64,000 nucleotides of DNA from the NCBI RefSeq assembly GCF_027887165.1, contig NC_077234.1, forward strand, positions 189,077,319 to 189,141,318. Direction: 5' to 3'. Positions 33,956-45,981 of this stretch are shown piece after piece; positions within the stretch are counted from its first letter, which is position 1; each line of letters opens with the position of its first letter. Source of the stretch: Monodelphis domestica (taxonomy: Eukaryota > Chordata > Mammalia > Didelphimorphia > Didelphidae). The notes under the pieces are model-generated. The model was not told where the DNA came from and searched no databases. It saw nothing but the letters and a program-made list of their open reading frames with translations. The position numbers and the translations under genes are program-made.

Positions 33956-35119
33956 ATACCATTACGTGTTAAATGAAAGTACCACTTGCCATTCAAAGAA
34001 TGACACAAAATCAAAGTTTTCTTAAGAAGTTTTCATCTAAACAGAATGTGATAAAATAGCTTTCTTTTTTGAGAAGGAAAGGGACAAAAACTTCTTCAAT
34101 TAGCTTAAGTCACTGAACTGAATTAATGTGTGTTAATGCCATGACATTTCCTTGAACTAAAGAATAAACTTTAAAAAGATTAGGAAAAAACTTAATAAGG
34201 AAGTTTAATCACCTCACAATTTTTCTAAGTTCTACTTTCAGAATAATATATTACTGTTTAACCAGTAGCTAGCAAGACAACCTGAAGAAATTATATGTAT
34301 ATAAAATTAAGATGTTTGTTATTTAAGTATAAATAAAATTCCTGTTATAATTCAATTGAAAAGAAAATATTGGCTGAGCGTTTTTAAAAATCCAAAGTTC
34401 TGTTATAATAAATTGAAGTAAATACAAAAATCTATAAAACTGTTTCCATTAGGGAAAAAAATAAATTAAAACAAACATTATTTCAAAAGTAATACTTATA
34501 TTTCTGTAAAAAGAGCAAAAGCCTAGAGACACTGGGCTTATTTTTATGCGTTAAGTTTCTGTACTTCTAGTCTGATAAAAAATACTCTGATTACTACCTG
34601 CTGGCATGGAAGTCTCTATTACATATATTTCAAAACAGTACACAAAGCATGCTATCTGAAACCCTCCTCATTTTCAGAACACCAGTTTCAGTTGAACTTA
34701 AGTAAAATCAAATGACTCAAGAAAATGTGTTAATTTAAAAAGTCATAAAAATGGTGGTGATGGGAGGGAGAGGCTAATAAGCATATTTCCCCAGATGGTT
34801 TTTAAAATGTAATCTTCTGAATAACTGCTTTGAAACAAGTTTTTGTCTAACTCAAATATCTTCAATTAGATGACTTATTTATATTATATTATATTTATAA
34901 CAATTACCTAGACCAAAGATAATCTCTTCTTCCTTTAAATATTCATTGTTATCCCAACAAACTAATGAGGATAACTATACCTCCCATAATTAGATATTTT
35001 TCAAAGGCAAAACAAAAGCCTAGTTCTTTAACCTTATTCAAATCTGACTATGTCTCACCTGGTGGCATCTACATCAATAAATACCAATCAATTTCACTTA
35101 AGACTAGTTGTTGGCCACT
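33956..35119. other. CCDC138 intron, unassigned AT-rich
   Basis: No family or exon supported. A splice-bounded 67-nt segment near 34596-34662 (minus) was examined and rejected. Confidence 0.4.
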
Positions 35120-35310
35120 TTTTTTTAAACCCTTACCTTCCATCTTAGAATCAATACTATGTATCAGTTCTAAGGTAGAAAAGGAGTCAGGGCTAGGCAG
35201 TGGGGGTTAAGTGACTTGTCCAGGGTCACAAAGCTGGGAAGTGTCTGAGGCCTAGAACAGCCCATCTGTAGGCGTGGCTCTCCATCCCCTGGGCCACCCA
35301 GCTGCCCCCT
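35120..35310 (-). repeat. tRNA-derived marsupial SINE
   Basis: Reversed with T8 tail: 'aacccttaccttccatctta', 'gggttaagtgacttgtccag', 'ctgggccacccagctgcccc'. Inserted at the edge of an L2 copy. Confidence 0.85.
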
Positions 35311-35490
35311 TGTTGGCCGCTTCTACTCCTAGAATCTTTCTCCTCTCAGGATTTTCCTAACACTACTGTCTCTTGGTCTGTGGTGCTCCCTAAGATTCAA
35401 TTCTAGGCCCCTTTCTCTTTTTCTTCTCGGTAACCACATCTGCCCTCGTGGGCTTACTAGCTCTACTGATAGGATTCAAATAGAGCTACA
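35311..35490 (+). repeat. L2 fragment
   Basis: 'ttctaggcccctttctcttt' and 'ctgccctcgtgggcttact' fit the L2 3' region; continues after the insertion at 35530-35690. Confidence 0.55.
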
Positions 35491-35529
35491 GATAGAAATA
35501 GGTATACAGATGCACACACATATGTGTAT

Positions 35530-35692
35530 GCCATTAGGTCATATTCAATTTCCTTTTCCAGTGGATTAAGGGAAACTGAGGTTTAGGGACTCACCCAAAG
35601 TCTCATAGCTAGTAAGTGCTTGAGGATTAATCTGAACTTGAATTTTCCTGATTCCAGGCCCAGTTGTCTAACCTCTGGGCTGCATATATGTG
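35530..35692 (-). repeat. CORE-SINE/MIR-like remnant
   Basis: 'agtaagtgcttgaggattaa', 'ttcctgattccaggcccagt'. Sits inside the L2 copy. Confidence 0.55.
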
Positions 35693-35739
35693 TGTTTTTG
35701 GTATGTATGCATGTATGTATCCCACTCTCTCCTCCAAAC

Positions 35740-36660
35740 TTTCATCCCACAATACTGGCAATTAGCCATTTCAAACAGGATGTGCTGAAGACATCGTAAA
35801 CATATATCTAAAATTGAGCTGGTTATCTTTCCCTCTAAACACTCCTTTCTCCCAAATTTCCTTATTTCTTTTCAAAGGCTACCCTCCTTCTAGTGTCTCA
35901 CATTCACAATCTCAGCATTATCCTCAGCTCTTAATTCTCCCTTACCATATAAATCAGTTGCCAAATCTTGCCATTTCTATTTAAGAACCATCTCTAGAAT
36001 CTAACCTCTTATCTTTTCCAAATCAATTCTCCACATAATTGGCAAGGTGATATTCCTAAAGCACAGATCTGACCATGTCATTCTTGTACTAAAAACCCTT
36101 TTAAGGTCCCCAGTAGTTCTAGTATAGAATACAAACTCTGTAGCTTGACATTCAAATCTATTCACAATCCAACTCCTGTGTCCCCTTTTTTGTCTTGCTA
36201 CTTCCCTTTTCTTTCTCTTTGTTATAGTTAAATTGGCAGGCTAGACACTTCCCCAAAGCAAACCTTTCATCCTATCCCTTTGTGCAAATGGTGCCTCTTA
36301 TTAGGAATTCATTCCTATCTCTCTCCACCCTATAGAATCTCTAGTTTCTCTCTTCTTACAGGAGTCACCTACTACTACATAAAGCCTTAAATGACTCCTG
36401 ATAATCAGATTCTCTTTTTGCAAATTACTTCCTATTTATTTCAGTAAAATGTAAACTCGCTGATGGCAAAGACTCTTTTTTTGTTTTTGTCATGTATCTA
36501 ATTCAATTAAGTATTTAGACTAGATTATCTCTAAGGTACTTTCTATAAATGCAAAACCAAAATGATTAAAATTTAAAAATTTAAAAAAAAACCCTTGAAA
36601 TTGTTTACTCCCCAAAGAATGTAAGCTCCTGGAAAGGCTGATACTATTTTCATTTTTATC
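35740..36660 (+). repeat. L2 LINE 3' region
   Basis: 'agcacagatctgaccatgtc', 'ttaaggtccccagtagttct', 'ttcacaatccaactcctgtg', and a final 'gaatgtaagctcctggaaag', in canonical L2 order. Confidence 0.7.
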
Positions 36661-36679
36661 TTTGCTCAGTACTTAAAGC

Positions 36680-36925
36680 ATTGAGCCCAGAGTCGGGAAA
36701 ATCTGAATTCAAAGATGATCTCAGGCACTTACAAGTTGTGTGACCCTGGGCATGTCATTTAACCTCTTTCCCTCCATTACCTCATCTGTAAAATGGAGAT
36801 AATTGTACCTACCTTACAGAATTGTTGTGCATATCAAATGAAATATTTGTCAAGTGCTTAGCATAGTGCCTGAAGCATAATAGGCACTATATTAATGTGA
36901 GCTATCAATATTATTATTATTATCA
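36680..36925 (+). repeat. MIR
   Basis: 'gtgaccctgggcatgtcatt', 'cctcatctgtaaaatggaga', 'agcatagtgcctgaagcata' in plus orientation. Confidence 0.75.
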
Positions 36926-37067
36926 CCATTAACTTTGCATCCCCAGGATCCAGTACTAGACTTGGCACATATATTTGTTCAAGTGAACTAGTGAAACAGA
37001 ACAGAACCGTATGAAAGTCACATACATAAACACATGTGAGTGTCTGTGTACGAATGTGTGTATATAT

Positions 37068-37240
37068 ATTAGGGTCCCCTTATCTGAGCTTCTACCTTCC
37101 ATAGTTTCAGTTATCTTTGGCCAACCATGGAATGTCCAGGGCCAGAAGTTGGAGAGAATAGAAGGGGTTCCCTCTTCTGCTTTCACTTCCACATTCTGTC
37201 ACTTTCATTTTTTTTTTTGCCTAGCCTAAGGGGCAGGAGT
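37068..37240. mobile_element. Tigger-like (Tc1/mariner) DNA transposon remnant
   Basis: 'agggtccccttatctgagct' and 'catagtttcagttatctttg' resemble the 'cggtttcagttacccgcggt' repeats near Tigger termini after CpG decay. No transposase remains. Confidence 0.4.
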
Positions 37241-37269
37241 GGAATGAGACAGAATGAAAAAACAAATCT

Positions 37270-37465
37270 ACCCACAAACACTTGCTTAGTTATGTGACCC
37301 TGGGCAAGTCACTTAATCTGCTTGTTTCAGTTTCCTCAACTGTAAAGTAGGAAAAAAACACCTATTTCCTAAGGTTGTTGTGAAGATACCAAGATATTTT
37401 ATAAAGCACTTATCACAGTGCATGACCCATAGCAGACGTTATATAAATACCAGATGATGATGATG
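37270..37465 (+). repeat. MIR
   Basis: 'gtgaccctgggcaagtcact', 'agtttcctcaactgtaaagt', 'aaggttgttgtgaagatacc'; ends in a (GAT)n run. Confidence 0.75.
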
Positions 37466-37534
37466 ATGATGGAAGTCAAAATGAAAATAAGAGCAAAGAT
37501 CTGAAAAGTTGTCAGATCTAAATATGTTTTAATA

Positions 37535-37712
37535 GTGTAGGGACAGCAAGGTGGCTCAGCTGATTGGATTCAGATCTGACATGAGATACTTCTATGTTGT
37601 GACCCCAGGCAAATCATTTAACTCTCACTGCCTAATCTGAAATGTACTACTCTTCTGCTTTGGAATCAATGCATAGTACTGATTCTAAGATGGAAGGCAA
37701 GGGTCGGGGAAA
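37535..37712 (+). repeat. tRNA-derived marsupial SINE
   Basis: 'agcaaggtggctcagctgat', 'ttctgctttggaatcaatgc'; partly deleted around the B box. Confidence 0.8.
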
Positions 37713-37724
37713 AAAAAAACATAA

Positions 37725-37900
37725 TATGGCTCAGCAGAAAGAATACTAGATTTCCAATCATGCAAGACCTGGGTTTAGGTGTTACCTCTGGAATTAAATG
37801 GCTGTGGGAGAAGGGTGAAGCACTTAACAACCCTGACTCTGTTTCCTTATCTATACCTACCTCATCTTATCACCTATCTCACAGGTGTGCTGTGAGGATG
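37725..37900 (+). repeat. MIR-like remnant
   Basis: 'gcagaaagaatactagattt', 'gacctgggtttaggtgttac', 'ctcacaggtgtgctgtgagg'. Confidence 0.55.
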
Positions 37901-39015
37901 AAAAAAAAAAAATAGAGGGGGGAGAGGGAGAAGGAGGAAGGGGGAACACTTATAAGAAGCTTCAGAAATTTCTAAGATTATTTCCTTTTATAAAAGTATT
38001 TTTAAAAAGTATTATGGGGGAAATTCAGCCTTGGAAGCTGAAGTGGAGCTCAGGAGCTGAACTGACGGGTCTCTCTGAACACTAGAATCTTGCTTGGGAC
38101 AAATCTTCTGAACTTCCAGTCAAAATGGCGGCTTAGAGAGAGCTAAAGTTCAGATCTCCAGAAACCATTCCTTACCAATCTCAAACTGTATGCTCCTAGG
38201 ACACCGAAATTCAAAACAAACAACAGGATAGATCCCGGGAACCCTCCTCCTGAACCTGGATCAAAAGGTACAGCCCCCAAAAAGCCCGAACCCGAGATCA
38301 CTCGGATCTAAGGGATAGGCAGAAGGAAGGTCCCAGGACCCATCCCTCCAAACCCAGAGCACTGAGTCCGAGGAAGCAGTGGGAATCTCAGAGCCAGCAA
38401 AAGGACCTCAGGGTAGGCTATTCTGAAGGCCTCATCCTGAAAACAATCTGACCCAGTCACGGGGGCACCCAGACAGCAGGGAAACAGAAAGAGACAGAGG
38501 GGAGCCTGAAGCCCCCTGGCTGGATCCTTCTGTCCGAGTCTCAGGGAAGGTCCCTGCTTTAAGACACACTCAGTCCAACACAGCTGAAGTTAATCCTATC
38601 AGGAGCCCTCAGAGCTCTGGGAAGCCTCGGCCCGTCCCCCCTCAGAGTGCAGGCCCTTCTGGCCCACAAAGGCTCTGAGATACCTCACGGACAGTGCCAA
38701 GCCAGGCACAGAGCGTGGAAGTAATGCAACGAAGAAGCATCGGGAGGGAACTGAGAGCAGTAACACCCGTGAACGGACAATTTGTCTGGGGCTAAAGCCT
38801 CTGAACTCCAGACAGAGATTAAGAAAAGCTAGACCTCCCCACTCAGATAGAGATGAAAAACAGCACAGAAAAGTCTCAAAACTCCAAGAAAAACAAGAAG
38901 AAGGGGGCAACTTTGGACACATTTTATGGAGCAAAAATACAAAGTACAGAGGAGATAGAAGAGGAAACATAAGCAAATGCTCCGAAACCTTCCAAAGGAA
39001 ACGGAAACTCTCCAC

Positions 39016-39821
39016 AAACCCATGAAGAATTTGAATCAGAAATGATCAAAAAGATGGAAGCCTTCTGGGAGGAAAAGTGGGAAAAAAATGCAAAAGAAAT
39101 TGACGCATCTACAAAACCAGTTTGACCAAACTGAAAAGGAAAACCAGGCTTTAAAGGTCAGAATCAGCCAACTGGAAGACAACGAGCATGTAAAAGAGCA
39201 AGAAGTAATAAAGCAAAGCCAAAAGACCAAGAAATTAGAAGAGTACATAAAATATTTCACCGACAAGGTCATAGACTTGGAAAATAGAGGAAGAAGAGAC
39301 AATTTAAGAATAACTGGACTACCAGAAAAGCCAGAAATAAACAGCAAACTCAACATCGTAATACAAGATATAATCAAAGAAAATTGCCCAGAGATTCTAA
39401 AACAAGGGGGGCAATACAGGCACTGAAAGAGTTCACAGAACACCCTCTACACTAAACCCCCAAAAGACAACTCCCAGGAATGTAATTGCTAAACTCCAAA
39501 GCTTTCAAGCAAAAGAAAAAATCTTACAAGAAGCCAGAAAAAGACAATTTAGATATAAAGGAATGCCAATCAGGGTCACACAAGACCTTGCAAGTTCCAC
39601 TCTGAATGACCGTAAGGCATGGACATGATTTTCAGAAAGGCAAGAGAGCTCGGCCTTCAACCAAGAATCACCTACCCATCAAAACTGACTATATACTTCC
39701 AAGGGAAAGTATGGGCATTCAACAAAATAGAAGATTTCCAACTTTTTGCAAAGAAAAGACCAGAGCTCTGTGGAAAGTTCGATATCGAAAAACAAAGAGC
39801 ATGGAATACCTGAAAAGGTAA
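39016..39821 (+). pseudogene. L1 copy 1 ORF1 (broken)
   Basis: ORF1p is the RNA-binding coiled-coil chaperone of L1. The N-terminal half is open (39088-39426): coiled coil, then LENRGRRDNLRITGLPEKPE, the conserved start of the RRM region, then IIKENCPEIL. After that the reading frame shifts and resumes in pieces (39619-39813: GLQPRITYPSKLTIYFQGKV, the C-terminal domain). At least two frameshifts. Its coiled coil lacks the 21-bp heptad repeats seen in copies 2 and 3. Confidence 0.85.
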
Positions 39822-40314
39822 ATATGAAGGAAAGGGAAAAGGAGAAAAATGTTATCTTTTTCTTTTATCCAAACTCTCTTCTATAAGGACTATATTTATA
39901 TCAATCTATGTATATTAATATGTGGGGAAAATGTAATGTGTAAATAGGGGGAAAAGAAAGACCAAATAGAATAATCTTTCTCACACAAAGATTCACACGG
40001 GAAGGGGAGGGGAAGAAAACTCCTATAAGGAGAGGAAGAGTTTTTACATAAATCTTACTCTCAGGGAAATCAACTCTGAGAGTGAAGAACATCCAGATCC
40101 ATTGGGATCTTGAATTCTATCTTACCCAACAAGGGTAGGGAGAAGAGAAAACCAAGGGCGGTAGGGGGGGAGGAAACATAAAAAAGGGAGGGAAGAGGTG
40201 CTAGAAAGGGAAATATATCAAGGGAGGGGACAAGGGGGACTGATTTAAAATAAATCACTGGATTAAAAAGTTAGAGCTGAAGAAGAAAGGTTAGAATTAG
40301 GGAAGGATATCAAA

Positions 40315-42090
40315 ATGCCAGGGAATCCACAAGTGACAATCATAACTTTGAACATGAATGGGATGAACTCACCCATAAAATGTAAACGAATAGCAGAACG
40401 GATTAGAATCCAAAACCCTATCATATGTTGTCTTCAAGAAACATACATGAGGCGGGTAGACACCCACAAGGTCAGAATTAAAAAATGGAGTAAGACCTTC
40501 TGGGCCTCAACTGACAGAAAGAAGGCAGGAGTTGCAATCATGATATCTGATAAAGCCAAAGCAAAAATAGACCTGATTAAAAGGGATAGGGAAGGTAATT
40601 ATATTCTGCTAAAAGGGATTTTTGATAATGAGGAAATATCACTAATCAACATATATGCACCAAATAATATAGCACCCAAATTTCTAATGGAGAAACTAGG
40701 AGAATTGAAGGAAGAAATAGACAGTAAAACCATATTAGTGGGAGACTTGAACCAACCATTATCAAATTTAGATAAATCAAATCAAAAAATAAATAAGAAA
40801 GAGGTAAAAGAAGTGAATGAAATCTTAGAAAAATTAGAATTAATAGACATATGGAGAAAAATAAATAGGGACAAAAAGGAATACACTTTCTTCTCAGCAC
40901 CACATGGCACATTCACAAAGATTGACCATACACTAGGTCACAAAAACATGGCATACAAATGCAGAAAAGCAGAAATAATAAATGCAGCCTTTTCAGATCA
41001 CAGGGCAATAAAAATAACGATCAGTAATGGTATGTGGAAAACCAAATCAAAAACTAATTGGAAATTAAACAATATGATACTCCAAAATCGGTTAGTTAGA
41101 GAAGAAATCATAGAAACAATTAATAATTTCACCGAGGAAAATGACAACGGCGAGACATCCTTTTGGGATACAGCCAAAGTAGTAATCAGAGGTAAATTCA
41201 TATCCCTGAGTGCATATATTAACAAACTAGGGAGAGCAGAAATCAATCAATTGGAAATGCAAATAAAAAAATTCAAAAGCGATCAAATTAAAAAACCCCA
41301 GCAGAAAACCAAACTAGAAATCCTAAAAATTAAGGGAGAAATTAATAAAATCAAAAGTGATAGAACCATTGATTTACTAAATAAGACAAGAAGCTGGTAC
41401 TTTGAAAAAACAAATAAAATAGACAAAGTACTGGTCAATCTAATTAAAAAAAGGAAAGAAGAAAAGCAAATTAACAGCATCAAAGATGAAAAGGGGGACA
41501 TCACCTCCAATGAAGAGGAAATTAAGGCAATCATTAAAAATTACTTTGCCCAATTATATGGCAATAAATACACCAATTTAGATGATATGGATGAATATAT
41601 ACAAAAATACAAACTGCCTAGACTAACAGAAGAAGAAATAGAATTCTTAAATAATCCCATCTCAGAAAATGAAATCCAACAGGCCATCAAAGAACTCCCT
41701 AAGAAAAAATCCCCAGGGCCCAATGGATTCACAAGTGAATTCTATCAAACATTCAGAGAACAGTTAATCCCAATACTATACAAACTATTTGACATAATAA
41801 GCAAAGAGGGAGTTCTACCAAACTCCTTTTATGACACAAACATGGTACTGATTCCAAAACCAGGCAGGTCAAAAACAGAGAAAGAAAACTATAGACCAAT
41901 CTCCCTAATGAATATAGATGCAAAAATCTTAAATAGGATACTAGCAAAAAGACTCCAGCAAGTGATCAGAAGGGTCATCCACCATGATCAAGTAGGATTT
42001 ATACCAGGAATCCAGGGCTGGTTCAATATTAGAAACACCATCCACATAATTGACCACGTCAACAAGCAAACCAACAAGAACCACATGATT
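40315..42090 (+). CDS. L1 copy 1 ORF2, endonuclease and partial reverse transcriptase
   Basis: An uninterrupted frame of about 592 L1 residues, running another 26 codons into the next element to a stop at 42166-42168. ORF2p supplies endonuclease and reverse transcriptase for target-primed insertion. The AP-endonuclease domain (about 1-235) shows [11 protein letters not shown] with N15, the catalytic E42 in [22 protein letters not shown] (functional copies usually GDFN) and the SDHRA histidine near residue 230. The RT begins with [20 protein letters not shown] and stops at [16 protein letters not shown], before the FADD active site. It cannot retrotranspose. The long open frame suggests it is much younger than the L2 and MIR copies. 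Confidence 0.92.
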
Positions 42091-42969
42091 AGGGAGTCAA
42101 GATGGCGGCTTAGCAAGCAGCAAAAGTTCAGACCTCGTGGAAGATCCTTCCTTACCGATATAGACTGAATGCTCCTAGGGCAACAAAATCCAAGCTGAAC
42201 AACAGGACAGAAGCAGGGAACCCTCCTTCTGGACTCAAATCAAAAGGTACGCCCCCCCCAAAAGCCTGAATCCAAGAATACTCAGGGCTAAGGGGAAGGC
42301 AGAGGGTAGGTCCCAGGACCCCTCCCCCACAACCCAGAGCGCTGAGCCTGCAGCAGCAGCAGCGGGAACCTCTGAGTGGGCAAAGGTGCTGGTTTGGAGG
42401 GTCTACCTTGTGAGCAGTGGGGTGCCGGGCTCGAGCATCCAGCTTGGACAGCGGGGTGGAAGCCAGGGAGAGACTGGTCATGGATGGGTCCCTCCATTGG
42501 GCTCCAGCCTCACTTTTGCCTCAGGGCACAACCAGATCAATCCAGTTGAACTTAATTCAATCAGAACTCCTCAGAGTTTAGGGAGGCGGGCAAAGGCACA
42601 TGTGGACAGCAGAGAAGCAGCTGGAGATAACTGGAGAGAGCCTGGGCGGCCCAGCCTTCCAGGAGTCTTCAGAGCCTCAGAGCTTCATACCACATACAGC
42701 CCAACCCACTTGAACTCAATCCAATCAAAAGCCTCCAGAGGACAGGGAAGCTAACATTCCTCCCCTAGAGACTGTACCAAGAGATCTGACAAAGCTCCAA
42801 GAGGAGAGACTGACAGCCCCAAAACCAAAACTAAATGAGAGGAGCAAGAGCACAGCCAAATACGGGGAGCAAAGAAGGGGTAAACTCAAGCAAACAACAG
42901 AAAAAGAAGAAAGAAATTACAATAGACAGCAGGTAATGAGCAAAGAGCAAATGAAACAGAGGGGGAGGG

Positions 42970-43873
42970 ATCAGCAAAGGAAAAATCAGAAATCCCAGCA
43001 AATTGGATACAGGCTTTGGAAGAACTCAAAATGCAATTCAAAACACAATTAAGAGAGGCTGAAGACAACTGGAAAAAGAACTTAAAAACTAAGATAAGTG
43101 ATCTAGAAACAGAAAATAGTGTCTTGAAAGCCAAAATCAACCAGCTGAAAAATGAGGCAAAGGAGATGAAAGATGAGGCAAAGCAGATGAAAGATGAGGT
43201 GAAGAAGATGAAAGATGACCTCCAAAGAAAATCCGACCAAAAGAAAAAGGACAACCAAAAAACTAAGGATGAAATCCAGTCTTTAAGAACCAGAATACAA
43301 CGATTAGAATTGAGCGACTTCACAAGGCAGCAGGACTCTATAAAACAAAACCAAAAGAATGAAAAAATTGAGGAAAATATGAAGCATCTCATTCACAAAA
43401 CAGAGGATTTAGAAAATCGTTCAAGGAGAGACAATTTAAGAATTATTGGCCTACCAGAAAACCATGACAAAAGAAAAAGCCTGGACATTATATTACAAGA
43501 AATTATTAAAGAAAACTGTCCCGAAATCCTTGAACAAGAGGGAAAAGTGGAGATTGATAGAATCCACAGATCACCTCCTGTACTTAATCCCCAACTGACA
43601 ACACCCAGGAATGCTATAGCCAAATTCAAGAACTATCAGACCAAAGAAAAGATATTACAAGCTGCCAAGAAGAAGTCATTCAGATACCAAGGAACCACAG
43701 TGAGGATAACTCAGGATCTGGCTGCATCCACAATGAAAAAAAGAAAGGCATGGAATACGATATTCCAGAAAGCAAGGGAACTAGGTCTACAACCAAGAAT
43801 CAACGACCCAGCAAAACTGACTATATTCTTACAGGGGAAAGTATGGTCATTCAACAAAATAGAAGAATTCTAA
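42970..43873 (+). CDS. L1 copy 2 ORF1, nearly intact
   Basis: An open frame covers about 285 residues from codon TTG at 43016 and extends in frame upstream. The ATG used in copy 3 (in 'tcagaaatgccagcg') is ATC here, so the normal start is lost. Order: WIQALEELKMQFKTQ, a coiled coil with three exact-length heptad units (43151-43213), a second coiled part, LENRSRRDNLRIIGLPENHD, IIKENCPEILEQEGKVEIDR, IHRSPPVLNPQLTTPRNAIA, then the C-terminal domain ELGLQPRINDPAKLTIFLQG. It ends at TAA 43871-43873, a few residues early compared with related copies, where open sequence of the KKRPDLNRKFD type follows. Confidence 0.88.
43151..43213 (+). repeat. Three 21-bp heptad units in L1 copy 2 ORF1
   Basis: Three consecutive 21-bp units of the form 'gatgaggcaaagcagatgaa', each encoding one coiled-coil heptad (DEAKQMK type). 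Compare five units in copy 3 (61501-61605). Confidence 0.9.
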
Positions 43874-44674
43874 GAATTTGTAAAGAAAAGACCAGACCTG
43901 AACAGAAAATTTGATGTCCAAGCACAGAACTCAAAAGAATCATCAAAAGGTAATTTAAAAAGAGGGGAAAAAGAAAAACAAAAAAAAAATTTTTTTAAGA
44001 GACTCAATAAGTTAAAATGATATGTATCCCTATAAGAAAAGAAGTCATTGGTAACTCTTAAAAACTGTTGTTATTACCTGGGCAGGAAAAAGAAGTATAC
44101 TTAGAGGGAACAGCAACAAACTGTATAGGATGAAAGGACAAGACATAAATAGGTATATAGATATATGCATGCAAAAATATATACGCATAAGTATACATAT
44201 ATATATATATAACTAGAGCTTAAAAATAGGTTAATATTAAAAGAAATGGGAAAAGAAACAAATGGTAAATTTATATGTCATAAAGAAGCTCATGGTGGGA
44301 GGGGGGAGAACATCAATACACTGGAAGGGTAAAGAGGTCGGAGACAGGAAATACTCAACTTTTACGTGATTTGAAAGTGACTCAAAGAGGGAAAAACAAT
44401 CCAATCCATTGGGGGCAGGGAATAGATTTGCACCCTATAGGGGAGTAGAAGGGTAACAAACCATCTGGTGGGGAGGGAAGCAGTACAAGAGAGGGAGAGA
44501 GCAGGGGGTTAATTTTAGAAAGACTATAGGGAAAATAAGGGGGGGATAAATAGGGAGGGGGGTAGAAAGGGAAGTAAAATAAGGGTAGAAACAAGGGGGA
44601 CTGTTCAAAAGCAAACATTGGTGTAGAAGGAAATAGTGAAAGAAGAAAAGGCAGGAAAAGGAGCAGAAATCAAA
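43874..44674 (+). other. L1 copy 2 inter-ORF spacer
   Basis: About 800 bp of purine-rich, non-coding L1 sequence with a TA-rich block at 44155-44213. The same spacer is present in copy 3 (about 63120-63930). Human L1 has about 63 bp here. Confidence 0.85.
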
Positions 44675-45711
44675 ATGCTGGGAAATACACAGCTAGTAAT
44701 CATAACTCTGAATGTGAATGGAATGAACTCACCCATAAAACGCAAGCGAATACAGAGTGGATTAGAGTCCAAAACCCTAATGACTTGAACATAAAGAAAG
44801 AAACTATAAGTAAATTAGATGAGCACAGAATAGTATACATGTCAGACCTTTGGGAAGGGAAAGATTTTAAAACCAAGCAAGACTTAGAAAGAATCACAAA
44901 ATGTAAAATAAATAATTTTGACTACATCAAATTAAAAAGGTTTTGTACAAACAAAACCAATGTAACTAAAATCAGAAGGGTAGCAACAAATTGGGAAACA
45001 ATCTTCATAAAAACCTCTGACAAAGGTATAATTACTCAAATTTACAAAGAGCTAAATCAATTGTACAAAAAATCAAGCCATTCTCCAATTGATAAATGGG
45101 CAAGGGACATGAATAGGCAGTTATCAGATAAAGAAATCAAAACTATTAATAAGCACATGAAAAAGTGCTCTACATCTCTTATAATCAGAGAGATGCAAAT
45201 CAAAACAACTCTGAGGTATCACCTCACACCTAGCAGATTGGCTAACATAACAGCTATGGAAAGCAATGAGTGCTGGAGGGGATGTGGCAAAGTTGGGACA
45301 CTAATTCATTGCTGGTGGAGTTGTGAACTGATCCAACCATTCTGGAGGGCAATTTGGAACTATGTCCAAAGGGCGATAAAAGACTGTCTGCCCTTTGATC
45401 CAGCCATAGCACTGCCTGGCTTGTACCCCAAAGAGATAATAAGGAAAAAGACTTGTACAAGAATATTCATAGCTGCACTCTTTGTGGTGGCCAAAAACTG
45501 GAAAATGAGGGGATGCCCTTCCATTGGGGAATGGCTGAACAAATTGTGGTATATGTTGGTGATGGAATACTATTGTGCTAAAAGGAATAATAAAGTGGAG
45601 GAATTCCATGGAATCTGGAACAACCTCCAGGAAGTGATGCAGAGCGAGAGGAGCAGAACCAGGAGAACATTGTACACAGAGACAAACACACTGTGGTATA
45701 ATCGAACGTAA
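44675..45711 (+). pseudogene. L1 copy 2 ORF2 with large internal deletion
   Basis: Starts MLGNTQLVIITLNVNGMNSP and, after a one-base slip near 44752, continues as IRVQNP before jumping to NDLNIKKETISKLDEHRIVY. Roughly 900 codons, including almost all endonuclease and the whole RT, are missing; apart from the slip, the junction itself keeps the reading frame. The retained C-terminus (to TAA 45709-45711) has [37 protein letters not shown] (the cysteine-rich CX3CX7HX4C region) and WLNKLWYMLVMEYYCAKRNN, all conserved in mammalian L1 ORF2p. Confidence 0.88.
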
Positions 45712-45981
45712 TGGACTTCATTAATGGCGGTGTAATGTCCCTGAACAATCTGCAGGGATCTAGGAGAAAAACACTTCATAAGCAGAGGACAAACTGTGGG
45801 AGTAGAAACACCGAGGAAAAGCAACTGCCTGACTACAGCGGTTGAGGGGACAGGTCAGAGGAGAGACTGAATGAACACTCTAATGCAAATACTAACAACA
45901 TGGCAATGGGTTCAATCAAGAACACATGTGATACCCAGTGGAATCACGTGTCGGCTAATTTATAAATAACCAGTCTTGCTA

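Larger units (their letters stand above)
38120..42090 (+). mobile_element. LINE-1 copy 1 (5' UTR, ORF1, first half of ORF2)
   Basis: 5' UTR from about 38120 ('agtcaaaatggcggcttaga'), ORF1 at about 39016-39821, a spacer of about 490 bp, and ORF2 from ATG 40315. It stops inside the RT domain at 42090, where L1 copy 2 begins. The remaining half of ORF2 and the 3' UTR are not found after copy 2. L1 normally loses its 5' end, so loss of the 3' half reflects later disruption. Confidence 0.9.
42091..45955 (+). mobile_element. LINE-1 copy 2, internally deleted
   Basis: Begins 'agggagtcaagatggcggct' immediately after copy 1 ORF2. 5' UTR to about 42950, ORF1 to 43873, a spacer of about 800 bp, then ORF2 whose first roughly 35 codons are joined directly to the C-terminal third. 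The 3' UTR ends early at 'cacgtgtcggcta' without the tail seen at 56880-56998, so the 3' end and any target duplication have been lost. Confidence 0.88.

Noticed and set aside
34596-34662. Minus-strand segment between 'tttcag' and 'gtagta' as a CCDC138 exon
   Set aside because: The translation (IACFVYCFEIYVIETSMPA) does not match the expected preceding CCDC138 region, and other frames contain stops.
44675-44790. L1 ORF2 deletion as a spliced L1 transcript
   Set aside because: The sequence at the left breakpoint, judged from copy 1, lacks a GT donor.
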